Shown piece by piece: positions 34,176-43,633 of a stretch of 64,000 bases of DNA. A model generated the notes under the pieces. The model made no database searches. It was not told where the DNA came from and worked only from the letters and a program-made list of their open reading frames with translations. The position numbers and the translations under genes are program-made. Source of the DNA: Nitrospirales bacterium (GTDB lineage: Bacteria > Nitrospirota > Nitrospiria > Nitrospirales > UBA8639); assembly GCA_029261355.1 (NCBI GenBank), contig JAJDBM010000054.1:26272-90271 (forward strand), given 5' to 3'. The first letter of the stretch is position 1; each line of letters opens with the position of its first letter.

Positions 34176-34187
34176 GTGTAGATACAC
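34176..34187. promoter_or_regulatory. Candidate MarR operator between marR and the reductase
   Basis: GTGTA-GA-TACAC is a near-perfect palindrome in the 52-nt gap between the two genes. A related GTATATACACC lies in the marR promoter at 34677-34687. The shared core suggests a common binding site. Confidence 0.4.
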
Positions 34188-34205
34188 ATATAAAATTAAA
34201 AAAAA

Positions 34206-34667
34206 CTAGCTACCTTCGATCACTTCAATTGTGGCAGACAAGTCTTTCAGTAAACGGTCAACGCGTGTTTGTCCTAATGCTTTGGTGACCTGTTGTTGGA
34301 CCTGTTTCCAAAGTGGGAGGGCTTTGCTCAAGATATCTTGCCCTGCGATGGTAAGGGTTACCTCTCGTTCACGACGATCCTCGCTCCCAGGAGTGGTTCG
34401 AAGGAATCCTTGATTTTCTAGTGGTTTGAGATTTCTAGTTAATGTAGTTCGATCCATGACTAAGGATTTAGCCAAACGGTTGATCGTGGCCACTCCATGT
34501 AACCGTGTCGCGACGAGTAGTGAAAATTGTGTTGCGCGAAGGCCTGTGGGTCGTAAGGCTTCTTCATATAATTGGGTGATGGCTCTGGCTGACTTACGAA
34601 GGTTAAAGCAGACACAGCCCTGGGCTGGTTCTAAATATTGCTTTCTCTCTTGGGTTGAAGTCTTCAT
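34206..34667 (-). CDS. MarR family transcriptional regulator
   Basis: A 153-aa protein with the MarR winged helix: ATQFSLLVATRLHGVATINRLAKSLVMDRTTLTRNLKPLENQGFL, then the wing GSEDRREREVTLT. The CVCFNLRKSARAITQLYEEALRPTGLRATQFSLL start defines a subgroup I have seen in proteobacterial regulators with an N-terminal Cys, which may be redox-responsive. It is upstream of the reductase gene, likely one operon. The ATG has no ribosome site; its promoter implies a leaderless transcript. Confidence 0.9.
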   Translation of the reverse strand: MKTSTQERKQYLEPAQGCVCFNLRKSARAITQLYEEALRPTGLRATQFSLLVATRLHGVATINRLAKSLVMDRTTLTRNLKPLENQGFLRTTPGSEDRREREVTLTIAGQDILSKALPLWKQVQQQVTKALGQTRVDRLLKDLSATIEVIEGS

Positions 34668-34675
34668 ATAATAAG

Positions 34676-34704
34676 AGTATATACACCTATTGTTGCTTAG
34701 TCAA
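34676..34704 (-). promoter_or_regulatory. Sigma-70 promoter of marR, leaderless
   Basis: The minus strand has TTGACT (34704-34699), a 17-nt spacer and TATACT (34681-34676). Only 8 nt separate the -10 box from the marR ATG at 34667, so transcription should start at or next to the ATG. The GTATATAC palindrome overlapping the -10 is suited to autorepression. Confidence 0.65.
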
Positions 34705-34811
34705 CTAGGACGCCTGTAATTTTAGTTTTAGAGAGGTGCAGCCTTTAAAACGTAGGCTTACATCATTGGTGTGGAAATACTTGGCTGTACCGCGTCCTAG
34801 GACGCCTGTAA
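34705..34811. repeat. Direct repeat CTAGGACGCCTGTAA and 14-bp palindrome
   Basis: The 15-mer CTAGGACGCCTGTAA occurs at 34705-34719 and again at 34797-34811. The second copy is part of the perfect palindrome GCGTCCTAGGACGC (34792-34805). They lie in the gap between marR and the DUF4139 gene. Function unknown; a regulatory site or remnant of a small duplication. Confidence 0.55.
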
Positions 34812-34859
34812 CAGAAATTCCAATCCCTCACGGAAGGAAGTCAAAGTGAAGAGTAGTCA

Positions 34860-36950
34860 TCAGCTAGTTTCCAACCCCATCACATATTCTTCGAATGCTT
34901 GCTTCTGTGTGGTTTCTTTTTCCCTTAGTTTTTCCAAGTCTTGTTGAATCATTTCGAGTTCGGTTTCTTGTGCATGAAGTTTTTTGACGTAGCGCGTATA
35001 GAGCTGGCTCTGTTTGTTGAGCCGATTCATGTTCTCACGGATTCGTTTTTGATCTTTCGCGATATTGGCTATGCGAGATTCGAGCTTTTTACGAGCTTCT
35101 TGGGTGTGTGAGAGTTGCTGGCGAAGTTCGACGACACGTTGCAATGCGGCTTTGACGTCAGAACTGATTTGGTTGGCTTTGAGGTAGAGACCGATGGTGT
35201 CGTTCCCAGATGTGAGTAGCCGGATGGTTTGTTCGATAGGTTTCCCTTCTTGAACATTCAGTGATTCCGTCTTCTCTGAATCGACCGTGACAGCGAAGCG
35301 GTAGGCATTTCGGGTTTGTTCTTTTGGCTTTGTCGTGTTGATGAGTTTCCAGTCTGAACGATACGGATGTTCTATAAGCACGACCTTTTGTTTTTTACTT
35401 CGATTCGTCACGGTATAGGTGGTGGCGTTGAGTGCTTTTCTGGTGGCAATGAGTAGTCCTTTTTGAAGCTTAGCCGAGATGAGTTCTTGCTGAGAATGAA
35501 CTGGTGTTTGATGGACCTCAGTCGTGAGATCTAAGGCATAGCTAATCAGTCGATCTTGTCCGGGGGCAAGGTCTTTCATGTGCGCATCACCGGCGTAGGC
35601 ATTGTCATCAAAGACGGTGATGGGACCCTGCATGAGTGATAGGTCCGTTATGTTGTTGAGTCGAAAAGCTTGTAAGGGATGTGTGGCATGGGTCTTCGAG
35701 TTATAGAGCGAAAACTTGTCGCCTGTAACGGATTGACTGAGTATGGGGAGCATGGCGGACTCATGTCGTGGAATGCTGACTGGTGATTGAATCGTGTAGG
35801 CAAACAGTTCACCGGTTTCTTGGCCTTGTGCGGTAGCGGTAACTCCTTGGCGTAGGTCCCCTTCCGCATCAGCGAGGGCTTTGGCGGGAGCTGGGGCCGC
35901 AAAGGCTCTGAGTGCTTCCTGTCGATTGGATTGTCCGTGACGTGAGCGTTTCGATTTTGCAAAATTTGGTTGTCCGCCGTACTGGACTTGTTCTTCACTT
36001 TCTACATCGTCCGTGAACCTGTCACTATGGGTCTGAGGTTTTAGTGATGTATGTAACTCTGGCTTCACGATTGGGCGAGGAACATAGAGTGGTTGATAGA
36101 GATCCATGACAAATGAGATGGGCCGTCCCGAGACCAAGGAGAGCTGTACCTCGTTCCAGTCATGGTCAGTGGTATTGTCGACGATGCCCCATCCTTGCAG
36201 GAATGGCGGGCTGTCGTCTTGTAGTACCAAGCGATAGGAGGTTTTCCATACTGGGTTTTCTCTCAGGTAGGCCATGCGAATATGTCGATCGTCTTTTCCT
36301 TCCAATGAGATCGTAATCATTTTTTTTTGCCGGTCATGGCTGCGAGCCAACATGGTCAATGCCTGTTGTAGTTCTTTATTCAAGGTATTGTTGAGCAATT
36401 GAATGTCTTGGATGTGGGGAAGTGGAATGGACTGGAGTCTACCGCTTGTGAGGAGATTGACGTATTCGACTTCACTATAACGTTGATCGGTTCCAGCCTC
36501 TTTCCATTCTGTTTTTTTCTCGACACCCAGGATGGTCCCTGTGATGGGGGAGGGAGTGGTGAGTTGTACCGGTTCTCCACGCAATTGAGTGAGCAGTTGT
36601 GCGAGCGTTGGATTGGTGGAAAGGTCAATGCTAAAGGAGCTGAGCGTTTTTGTAAGAGGAACCTGGGACTGATAGTGAATTGACGAGACTGAGCCACCAT
36701 CCAAGTCTTGAACAACTAGACTTTTCAAGAGGTCATTGATTTCGGTGACACGCGCAGGCAGATGAAGCTGAGAATCGTTCTGCACGGTCCCATCATGTTG
36801 AAAGTATCCAACGCCACTTGTATAGAGAACGATCTTTGAAATGGGGAGGGTCGTCGATTCAGATATCTCAATATTCTCGGCGTTTACAAGGAAAGGCAGC
36901 GGTAAAGATAAAAAGGTTATGCAGAAGAACCAGAGCTTACAATGATACAT
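34860..36950 (-). CDS. Secreted DUF4139/mucoidy-inhibitor-A-like protein
   Basis: A 696-aa protein with a signal peptide (LWFFCITFLSLPLPFLVNA). It contains the ISKIVLYTSGVGYFQHDGTV start typical of DUF4140/4139 proteins and a beta-rich central region (AYLRENPVWKTSYRLVL, GIVDNTTDHDWNEVQLSLVSGRPISFVMDLY). A low-complexity loop follows (about 340-380), then a second DUF4139 portion. A C-terminal coiled coil (about 600-690; ELRQQLSHTQEARKKLESRIANIAKD) completes it. The family's role is unknown. ATG at 36950 has GGAGG 6 nt upstream. It appears to be a single gene. Confidence 0.82.
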   Translation of the reverse strand: MYHCKLWFFCITFLSLPLPFLVNAENIEISESTTLPISKIVLYTSGVGYFQHDGTVQNDSQLHLPARVTEINDLLKSLVVQDLDGGSVSSIHYQSQVPLTKTLSSFSIDLSTNPTLAQLLTQLRGEPVQLTTPSPITGTILGVEKKTEWKEAGTDQRYSEVEYVNLLTSGRLQSIPLPHIQDIQLLNNTLNKELQQALTMLARSHDRQKKMITISLEGKDDRHIRMAYLRENPVWKTSYRLVLQDDSPPFLQGWGIVDNTTDHDWNEVQLSLVSGRPISFVMDLYQPLYVPRPIVKPELHTSLKPQTHSDRFTDDVESEEQVQYGGQPNFAKSKRSRHGQSNRQEALRAFAAPAPAKALADAEGDLRQGVTATAQGQETGELFAYTIQSPVSIPRHESAMLPILSQSVTGDKFSLYNSKTHATHPLQAFRLNNITDLSLMQGPITVFDDNAYAGDAHMKDLAPGQDRLISYALDLTTEVHQTPVHSQQELISAKLQKGLLIATRKALNATTYTVTNRSKKQKVVLIEHPYRSDWKLINTTKPKEQTRNAYRFAVTVDSEKTESLNVQEGKPIEQTIRLLTSGNDTIGLYLKANQISSDVKAALQRVVELRQQLSHTQEARKKLESRIANIAKDQKRIRENMNRLNKQSQLYTRYVKKLHAQETELEMIQQDLEKLREKETTQKQAFEEYVMGLETS

Positions 36951-37077
36951 AGAGGCCTCCGTCAATTGTGGGTGGGCAGAACATCTTTGATGTTATCATG
37001 CTTTGCCAGGACGTATAGTGGTGATGCCTCAATGCGTTTCTTCCGTTGCTCATTCGCTGATTGAGTTTCAGGTCTGT

Positions 37078-38292
37078 CTACCCTTGTGGATCAGAGTGGT
37101 CAACGACTTTCTTCGATTCGAAATGTATGGAGGTTTGTTCTAACCCTTTTTTCACGGCTTCAATTGCGTGGAGGGCGGTTTCGATGTGTTCGTGGGTATG
37201 TTCAGACGTAATGGTCATCCGTAGCCGGCTGGTGTTTTTGGGGACGGTCGGTGGGCGAATAGCTGGGACGTAGATTCCATGTTCTAGTAATTTCGTACTC
37301 ATGGCAAGAGCCTGTTGAGGATCATTGAGGATTATAGGAAGAATGGGGCTTTGGGTCTGTGCAAGTTGAAGCCCCATGGCCTTGAGTCCCTTGAATAGGT
37401 GATCGCGATTCTTCCAAAGTCTCTCACGACGGTTGGGGGCAGATTGAACCATGGTGATGGCGGCTTGTGCGGCCGCGGCCATGGATGGTGGTGGCGCGGT
37501 AGTGTAGATAAATGAGCGGCAAGTGTTGAGAAGGTAATCGATCAACGACGATGATCCCACGACATATCCACCAATAGTTCCTAAGGCTTTACTGAAAGTG
37601 CCAATTTGAATGAGGGCGTGAGGGTCTATGCCGGAATGTTCGATCGTGCCGCGCCCGTTTGCTCCCATTACTCCCGTACCATGAGCATCATCAACTAAGA
37701 GAGTTGCTGAAAATTCTGAGGCAAGACGCACGAGTTCTGGTAGTGGCGCAATGTCTCCATCCATGCTGAAGACGCCCTCGGTGAGAATAAGCGTTTTTTG
37801 ATGCTCAGATTTTTTACTGAGGAGCTGTGTGAGATGTTTGGTATCGTTGTGATGAAATACACGAAGGCTGGCTTGACTGACCCGACATCCATCGATGAGG
37901 CTGGCATGGCAGAGGCGATCTGCCAAAATACGGTCTTGTGGGCCAACTAATGCCGAAATTATTCCAATATTGGTGCTGTATCCAGTTCCAAAGGTGAGGG
38001 CTGCCTCAGTCCCTTTAAATGTAGCAAGGGCAGATTCGAGGTCGAGATGGGGAGTTTGGGTGCCTGAAATGAGCCGCGATGCACCAGAACCTACACCATA
38101 TTGCTGAATAGCCTCAATCGCAGCTTTTTTAATCGTAGGGTGATTGGCCAGGCCCAGGTAGTTATTTGAGGCAAATTGAATAACGGATTGGTTTTCAAGG
38201 GTAATGACAGGGTCGATTGGCGAACTGACTGTCTTCAACCTGCGACGAAGATGTTTGTTGTCCAAGTCCTTGAGTTCATCATCAAACATCAT
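37078..38292 (-). CDS. bioF: 8-amino-7-oxononanoate synthase
   Basis: A 404-aa PLP enzyme of the alpha-oxoamine synthase family, joining pimeloyl-ACP/CoA and alanine in biotin synthesis. Signatures: FASNNYLGLANHP, GVGSGASRLISGTQTPH, the LVDDAHGTGVMG Asp/His pair and IGTFSKALGTIGGY with the PLP lysine. Length and motifs fit BioF better than glycine C-acetyltransferase, though that related activity cannot be excluded from sequence alone. Two adjacent ATGs (38292, 38289) are possible. No other bio gene is in the window. Confidence 0.87.
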   Translation of the reverse strand: MMFDDELKDLDNKHLRRRLKTVSSPIDPVITLENQSVIQFASNNYLGLANHPTIKKAAIEAIQQYGVGSGASRLISGTQTPHLDLESALATFKGTEAALTFGTGYSTNIGIISALVGPQDRILADRLCHASLIDGCRVSQASLRVFHHNDTKHLTQLLSKKSEHQKTLILTEGVFSMDGDIAPLPELVRLASEFSATLLVDDAHGTGVMGANGRGTIEHSGIDPHALIQIGTFSKALGTIGGYVVGSSSLIDYLLNTCRSFIYTTAPPPSMAAAAQAAITMVQSAPNRRERLWKNRDHLFKGLKAMGLQLAQTQSPILPIILNDPQQALAMSTKLLEHGIYVPAIRPPTVPKNTSRLRMTITSEHTHEHIETALHAIEAVKKGLEQTSIHFESKKVVDHSDPQG

Positions 38293-38531
38293 GGGTCATA
38301 AGGGAACTGGGACAAATTGCCTAATTAAAACAGTTGGTTGGGAGACTCTTTCGTGTTAGAATAGTTGTTGACTTGCTGGAAAGAGTAAGAATATCATGAA
38401 ATATTGACATAAAGAATGAAAAACTCTTTGAAAATCACACGTAAGGTTCAGAAAATACCACGCAGTACGCCTTACAACATATAGCCACTGGGGTCCTCTA
38501 TTAGGATTCCATAACAAGAGGGTGAGTCATC
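38293..38531. other. Divergent intergenic region bioF/ilvB
   Basis: About 240 nt. It contains GTAAGG...CCTTAC arms separated by about 20 nt. A possible 22-codon frame (38416-38484, MKNSLKITRKVQKIPRSTPYNI) is not rich in Leu or Val and lacks a good ribosome site. A leader or riboswitch for ilvB cannot be shown. Confidence 0.35.
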
Positions 38532-40307
38532 ATGCAACTGACAGGAGCTGAAATTTTTCTTGAGTCGTTAAAACGCGAAGGCGTGAAAACCATTTTTGCC
38601 TTACCGGGCGGCGTGGTCCTCAAGATTTTTGATGTCCTGCATCAACAAAAAGATGTTGAAGTGATTCTCACTCGTCATGAGCAAGGTGCTGGGTTTATGG
38701 CTGTTGGATCGGCTAAAGCCACTGGTAAGCCTGGAGTGGCACTGATCACTTCTGGACCAGGAATGACTAATGTCATTACGGCCCTCGCCGATGCGTATAT
38801 GGACTCGGTTCCGATTGTGGTGTTTTCTGGTCAGGTTCCTACTGCATTGATAGGGAATGATGCGTTTCAGGAGGCCGACAACATTGGGTTGAGTCGTCCT
38901 TGTACCAAGTACAATTTCTTGGTGAAGGATGTGAATGATTTAGCGGCCACCATTAAAGAGGCGTTTTATATCGCCTCAACTGGACGTCCAGGTCCAGTCT
39001 TGGTTGATATTCCCAAAGATGTGTCGATGGACAAAGCTGAATTTAAGTACCCTGATTCCGTGTCCATTCGTGGATATAGTCCTACGTATGATGGGAGTAA
39101 GTGGAAAATTAAGCAGGCGGCTGAGGCCATTGCGAAAGCGAAACGACCAATTCTCTATGTTGGTGGTGGTGTGGTTTTTTCCGGAGCCTCCAAGGAGTTA
39201 CTTGAACTCGCGGAGATGACCCAAATTCCTGTTGATATGACTTTAATGGCATTAGGTGGGTTTCCTGGGAACCATCCGTTATCACTTGGCATGTTAGGTA
39301 TGCATGGAACTTATGTCGCTAACATGGCAATGCATTATTCTGATTTGGTGATTGCGGTTGGGGCACGTTTTGATGATCGTGTGACGGGGAAAGTGTCCGA
39401 GTTTTGCCCTCAAGCCAAGGTCATTCATATTGATATCGATCCAACCTCCATTCGAAAGAATGTTCATGTCGATATTCCAATTGTCGGTGATTGTAAGCGC
39501 GTCTTAGTCGAGTTGAATACGATTCTTCAAGCGACCGTGAACGGCAATCAACGGGATCTTCGGAAGCCTTGGTGGGATCAACTTCATGCTTGGCAGACTG
39601 AGCATCCTTTGCAATATGATCAAGATCCAGAAGGACAGATAAAGCCTCAATATTTGATCGAACGTGTGTATAAGCTGACTGAAGGGCTTGATCCAATTGT
39701 TTCGACGGATGTTGGGCAGCATCAGATGTGGACAGCTCAGTTCTTTAAGTTAGCGAACCCGCGAACCTGGTTAACCTCAGGGGGATTAGGGACGATGGGA
39801 TTTGGATTTCCTGCAGCGATGGGTGCACAGGCTGCATATAGAAATCGTTTGGTGTTGTGTATTGCTGGAGATGGTAGTTTTCAAATGAATACGCAAGAGC
39901 TTGTCTCAGCTGTGGTGGCAAAACTCCCGGTGAAGGTCTTTGTGATTAACAACCGTTTCCATGGGATGGTTCGTCAGTGGCAGGATTTATTCTATGACGG
40001 TCGGTATGCCTCGAGCTATCTTGATCAGTATCCAGATTTTGTCAAATTAGCTGAAGCCTATGGTGCGGCGGGAGTCAGAATTGAAAAGGTGGGTGATGTG
40101 GATGCTGGAATACAAGAAGCCTTATCCATTGATGGGCCAGTCGTGATTGATGTGCCAGTCTATCAATATGAAAATTGTTATCCCATGATTCCAGCTGGTG
40201 GGAGTAATCATGAAATGTTGTTAGGAGATCCTCCTGATTTGAAAAAACCTTCGCCGACAGGAAAGAAGTCTAGTCAGCAAGGCCAAGATACAATTTTGAC
40301 AGCGTAG
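38532..40307 (+). CDS. ilvB: Acetolactate synthase large subunit
   Basis: A 591-aa ThDP enzyme, the first step of Val/Leu/Ile synthesis. The catalytic Glu is in LTRHEQGAGFMAVG and the ThDP/Mg site is GDGSFQMNTQEL followed by NN. The FAD-binding central domain and FGFPAAMGAQ are present. Length is normal. Its regulatory subunit follows 122 nt downstream and the reductoisomerase after that, forming an ilvBNC operon that runs on into phospholipid and leucine genes. GAGGGTGAG precedes the ATG. Confidence 0.96.
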   Translation: MQLTGAEIFLESLKREGVKTIFALPGGVVLKIFDVLHQQKDVEVILTRHEQGAGFMAVGSAKATGKPGVALITSGPGMTNVITALADAYMDSVPIVVFSGQVPTALIGNDAFQEADNIGLSRPCTKYNFLVKDVNDLAATIKEAFYIASTGRPGPVLVDIPKDVSMDKAEFKYPDSVSIRGYSPTYDGSKWKIKQAAEAIAKAKRPILYVGGGVVFSGASKELLELAEMTQIPVDMTLMALGGFPGNHPLSLGMLGMHGTYVANMAMHYSDLVIAVGARFDDRVTGKVSEFCPQAKVIHIDIDPTSIRKNVHVDIPIVGDCKRVLVELNTILQATVNGNQRDLRKPWWDQLHAWQTEHPLQYDQDPEGQIKPQYLIERVYKLTEGLDPIVSTDVGQHQMWTAQFFKLANPRTWLTSGGLGTMGFGFPAAMGAQAAYRNRLVLCIAGDGSFQMNTQELVSAVVAKLPVKVFVINNRFHGMVRQWQDLFYDGRYASSYLDQYPDFVKLAEAYGAAGVRIEKVGDVDAGIQEALSIDGPVVIDVPVYQYENCYPMIPAGGSNHEMLLGDPPDLKKPSPTGKKSSQQGQDTILTA

Positions 40308-40321
40308 TGCCGAACGATATG

Positions 40322-40335
40322 TCCTGAATTCAGGA
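40322..40335. other. 14-bp palindrome in the ilvB-ilvN gap
   Basis: TCCTGAATTCAGGA is a perfect palindrome just after the ilvB stop, with extra ATAT pairing on the outside. It may be an mRNA hairpin setting subunit ratio or a regulator site. There is no U-run. Confidence 0.45.
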
Positions 40336-40429
40336 TATGCTGTTTACGTACATCTGACGTGTTGGACTAGCAGTAGTTTTTAGAGGATCAATAGAAAATT
40401 TTACAATACGCATACTAGGTTATTTAATC

Positions 40430-40951
40430 ATGGAACATATTATTTCCCTCTCAATCGAAAATAAATTTGGTTCATTGTCTCGTGTTGCTGGGTTATTTAG
40501 TGGTCGTGGATTTAATATTGAGAGTCTCTCGGTGGCTCCCACTCTTGATCCCTCAATCTCGATGATGACCATTGTAACCACCGGAGAAGAGCGAATTATT
40601 GAACAAATTCTCAAGCAGTTAAATAAAGTCATCGACGTCATTAAGGTCGTTGATATTAGTGAAAGTGAATATGTTGAACGGGAAACCGCTCTCATTAAAG
40701 TACATACCCGTCCAGAAGATCGGGCTGAAGCTCTCCGTATTGCTGATATTTTTCGAGCCAATGTGGTGGATTCTTCGCCAACCTCTTACACCATTGAGGT
40801 GACTGGCGATGTTCCCAAAATCCAAGCGATTATTAATCTCCTCCAACCGCTCGGCATTAAAGAACTTGTTCGGACAGGCCGTGTTGCCATGGGGCGAGAA
40901 CCAACTCGAACGGCGAGTGCTCAATCGCGTCCGCTTGCCAAAGTGAACTGA
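40430..40951 (+). CDS. ilvN: Acetolactate synthase small (regulatory) subunit
   Basis: A 173-aa protein with an N-terminal ACT domain (ISLSIENKFGSLSRVAGLFSGRGFNIESLSVAPT) and the C-terminal ALS_ss_C domain (ALIKVHTRPEDRAEALRIADIFRANVVDSSPTSYTIEVTGDVPKIQAIINLLQPLGIKELVRTGRVAMGRE). It confers valine feedback control on IlvB. It is also called ilvH in related genomes. Normal length; it directly precedes ilvC. Confidence 0.95.
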   Translation: MEHIISLSIENKFGSLSRVAGLFSGRGFNIESLSVAPTLDPSISMMTIVTTGEERIIEQILKQLNKVIDVIKVVDISESEYVERETALIKVHTRPEDRAEALRIADIFRANVVDSSPTSYTIEVTGDVPKIQAIINLLQPLGIKELVRTGRVAMGREPTRTASAQSRPLAKVN

Positions 40952-41030
40952 CCGAATTATCCCGATTTGATCTCTGGTTTCATTATCTACCAAGAGTAAG
41001 ATCTAACCCTATATGTTTTAGGAGTCCGTC

Positions 41031-42044
41031 ATGAATATTTTTTATGAGAAAGATGCAGATCGACAAAACATTTTAAAGAAAAAAATTGCCGTTGTGGGAT
41101 TTGGAAGTCAAGGACATGCTCATGCGTTGAACTTGCACGAAAGTGGGGCCAATGTTGTGGTTGGTGTTCGACAAGGTGCTTCTTGGCGAAAAGCTGAGTC
41201 AGCCGGTTTAAAAGTAATGCTGACGGCTGATGCGGTGAAAGAGGCTGATGTCGTTATGATCTTAGCTCCTGATGAATCTCAGGCTGCGATCTATGAGAAA
41301 GACATTGCACCCAATTTGAAGGATGGTGCGTATCTCGCATTTGGTCATGGGTTCAATATTCATTTTGGTCAAATTCAGCCGACAGATAAAACTAATGTGT
41401 TCATGGTCGCCCCCAAAGGTCCGGGACATCTTGTTCGTTCAGAATACACCAAAGGTAGCGGTGTCCCTTGTCTGTTGGCCGTACACCAAGATCCGAGTGG
41501 CGATACCACCAAAGTTGGAATGGCCTATGCCAGTGCCATTGGCGGAGCGCGAGCTGGTGTGATTCAAACAAACTTTCGAGAAGAAACTGAAACCGACTTA
41601 TTTGGCGAACAAGCCGTTTTATGTGGTGGCTTAACCTCGTTAATCCAAGCTGGTTACGAAACGTTGGTCGAGGCAGGTTACTCTCCTGAGATGGCCTATT
41701 TTGAATGTTTACATGAAGTGAAATTAATCGTCGATCTTATCTACCAGGGCGGCATAGCTAATATGCGTTATTCTATTAGCACCACAGCCAAGTATGGTGA
41801 TGTGACTAGAGGTCCTCGGGTGATTACGAGTGAAACAAAAAAGACCATGAAGCGGATATTAACGGAGATTCAAAGTGGGCGTTTTGCACGAGAATGGGTT
41901 TTAGAAAACCAAGCCAATCGACCTGTCTACAATGCGCTCTTGAAAAATGGTGCAGATCATCCGATTGAAGAGGTTGGACATCGGCTTCGAGGCATGATGC
42001 CATGGTTACAAAAAGATCAGCTTGTTGATCAAAATAAGAACTGA
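41031..42044 (+). CDS. ilvC: Ketol-acid reductoisomerase (class I)
   Basis: A 337-aa short-form enzyme. The N-terminal Rossmann fold has [15 protein letters not shown] and [14 protein letters not shown]; the Ser/Arg in the beta2-alphaB loop favours NADPH. The knotted C-terminal domain has the Mg ligands in [17 protein letters not shown] and [16 protein letters not shown] sequence. AGGAG precedes the ATG. It converts acetolactate or acetohydroxybutyrate to the dihydroxy acids. ilvD is not in this window. Confidence 0.96.
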   Translation: MNIFYEKDADRQNILKKKIAVVGFGSQGHAHALNLHESGANVVVGVRQGASWRKAESAGLKVMLTADAVKEADVVMILAPDESQAAIYEKDIAPNLKDGAYLAFGHGFNIHFGQIQPTDKTNVFMVAPKGPGHLVRSEYTKGSGVPCLLAVHQDPSGDTTKVGMAYASAIGGARAGVIQTNFREETETDLFGEQAVLCGGLTSLIQAGYETLVEAGYSPEMAYFECLHEVKLIVDLIYQGGIANMRYSISTTAKYGDVTRGPRVITSETKKTMKRILTEIQSGRFAREWVLENQANRPVYNALLKNGADHPIEEVGHRLRGMMPWLQKDQLVDQNKN

Positions 42045-42087
42045 TCAGACATGACGTGTCTCTGCCTACACATGGGAGTGAAGAAGG

Positions 42088-42753
42088 TTGCCTGATCGTG
42101 CCGTAGGGTTACCGATTGCACGTGAGGGCCTCCCTTTTGTCTTGGGGGCTGGGGTTCCAGCTGTGGTAGCTGGTGTTGTTGGTTGGATAGGACCTGCACT
42201 CGCTTTAGCTGCGCTTTCTGGGTATTGTGCCTGGTTTTTTCGGAACCCAGCACGTGACATCCCTTCAGGAGAAGGTCTTATTGTTTCCCCAGGCGATGGG
42301 AAGGTCATTGCTATTGAACATGAGTTTGAATCACGGTATTTAAAGGCCGATTGTATTCGAATCACTGTGTTTCTCAATATTTTTAATGTCCATATTAATC
42401 GGGCTCCCTGTGACGGTGTGATTCATGACGTGGCCTATCAACCTGGTCAGTTTCTTGTAGCCAGTAATCCTGATGCGACAGTCAAAAATGAACAAAATGC
42501 CTTGATGATTGAACGTGCTGACGGAAAGAAAATATTATGTGTCCAGGTTGCTGGGCTAATTGCTCGTCGGATTGTCTGCTGGGCATCTCCAGGTGAGCGA
42601 ATGGCCAAAGGGGAGCGATTCGGGCTTATTCGATTTGGTTCCCGTATGGATGTGTCTCTTCCCTTGGAAAGCGAAGTCAAAGTTCAAATTGGAGACCATG
42701 TCAAGGGTGGGTCTTCTATTATCGCGGAGTTATCATGCGCGGCTCCTTCATAA
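42088..42753 (+). CDS. psd: Phosphatidylserine decarboxylase (archaeal/short type)
   Basis: A 221-aa proenzyme with a hydrophobic N-terminus (GVPAVVAGVVGWIGPALALAAL). FRNPARDIP, VSPGDGKV, VFLNIFNVHINRAP and the self-cleavage site RFGSRMD, where the Ser becomes the pyruvoyl group, are present. It makes phosphatidylethanolamine. The start is TTG at 42088, the first usable codon after an in-frame stop, with GGGAG 9 nt upstream. It overlaps pssA by 19 nt, so the two are coupled, in substrate order reversed. Confidence 0.92.
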   Translation: MPDRAVGLPIAREGLPFVLGAGVPAVVAGVVGWIGPALALAALSGYCAWFFRNPARDIPSGEGLIVSPGDGKVIAIEHEFESRYLKADCIRITVFLNIFNVHINRAPCDGVIHDVAYQPGQFLVASNPDATVKNEQNALMIERADGKKILCVQVAGLIARRIVCWASPGERMAKGERFGLIRFGSRMDVSLPLESEVKVQIGDHVKGGSSIIAELSCAAPS

Positions 42754-43529
42754 AAGGACCTAAAAGGCGGCGAGGCGTTTATTTAGTTCCCAATCTCTTA
42801 ACGACTGGGAATTTATTTAGTGGCTTAGCCTCGATCCTCTTTGTCTTTCATGGCGATTTTCAATCGGCGGCGATCGCGATTTTTGTTGCAATTGTGTTTG
42901 ATGTGTTAGATGGCACGTCGGCTCGATTGATGAAAAGTACGAGTCAATTTGGATTACAGTATGATTCGCTAGGCGATCTCATTTCCTTTGGGGTCGCTCC
43001 GGGTTTAATTATTTATGCCTGGGCCTTAAATACTCCAACAATGCTGGGTGCGGCGGTCATGTTTGCGTTTGTGGCCTGTGGCGCATTGCGACTAGCACGG
43101 TACAATGTCTCAGCCACGTCAAGTGACAACAAAGCTTTTTCCGGACTTCCAATTCCTGGGGCAGCAGGGGTCATCGCCTCTTTGGTGATATTTGATCATC
43201 ATGTTCTTCCTCTCGGAGATGCTGTTCGACCAATTTTAGGGTTGGTGATGGTCATGGGATTATCATTTTTAATGGTGAGTACCATTAGATTTCGAAGCGT
43301 CAAAGATATGAAGTTTCGCGAGAGTCATCATTTTAACTATTTAGTCTATGCGATTCTTGTTTTGATGGCCGTTTTGGCCTATCCCCAATTAATGTTATTG
43401 GTTCTTTTTGGAACCTATGCGCTTTCTGGAGTCATCGAGCAAGGCTATCAATTTCTTGCCAAAGCATTTGGTCCGAAGAAAGACCCGTCAGGAACAACTG
43501 ATTCTCTTCCTGAATCCAAGGAGTCTTGA
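42735..43529 (+). CDS. pssA: CDP-diacylglycerol-serine O-phosphatidyltransferase
   Basis: A 264-aa membrane protein of the CDP-alcohol phosphatidyltransferase family. The motif DG-(x2)-AR-(x8)-G-(x3)-D-(x3)-D appears as DGTSARLMKSTSQFGLQYDSLGD, with metal-binding aspartates intact. About seven or eight hydrophobic segments follow. It makes phosphatidylserine for Psd. It starts inside the end of psd and ends 1 nt before the leader frame of leuA, so transcription probably continues into that region. Confidence 0.93.
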   Translation: MRGSFIKGPKRRRGVYLVPNLLTTGNLFSGLASILFVFHGDFQSAAIAIFVAIVFDVLDGTSARLMKSTSQFGLQYDSLGDLISFGVAPGLIIYAWALNTPTMLGAAVMFAFVACGALRLARYNVSATSSDNKAFSGLPIPGAAGVIASLVIFDHHVLPLGDAVRPILGLVMVMGLSFLMVSTIRFRSVKDMKFRESHHFNYLVYAILVLMAVLAYPQLMLLVLFGTYALSGVIEQGYQFLAKAFGPKKDPSGTTDSLPESKES

Positions 43530-43530
43530 A

Positions 43531-43623
43531 TTGGTGGAACGATTGAGCGAGCTATTGTTAATCCAGCTGCATTGTACGAAGGAGGGTCGTTGGTTTCTTT
43601 CTCGACTTCTCGAGAAGGAATAG
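43531..43623 (+). CDS. Leucine-rich leader peptide of leuA
   Basis: A 30-codon frame with AAGGAG 7 nt before a TTG start (or GTG at 43534). The peptide (VERLSELLLIQLHCTKEGRWFLSRLLEKE) has eight Leu after the start, three consecutive (CTA TTG TTA) at 43552-43560 and another cluster near the end. It stops 35 nt before a terminator stem. This layout is typical of leucine attenuation, in which ribosome stalling at Leu codons controls leuA transcription. Confidence 0.7.
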   Translation: MVERLSELLLIQLHCTKEGRWFLSRLLEKE

Positions 43624-43633
43624 TCTTTGAGTA

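Noticed and set aside
38416..38484. 22-codon frame upstream of ilvB as an attenuation leader
   Set aside because: Few branched-chain residues, no clear ribosome site and no terminator between it and ilvB.
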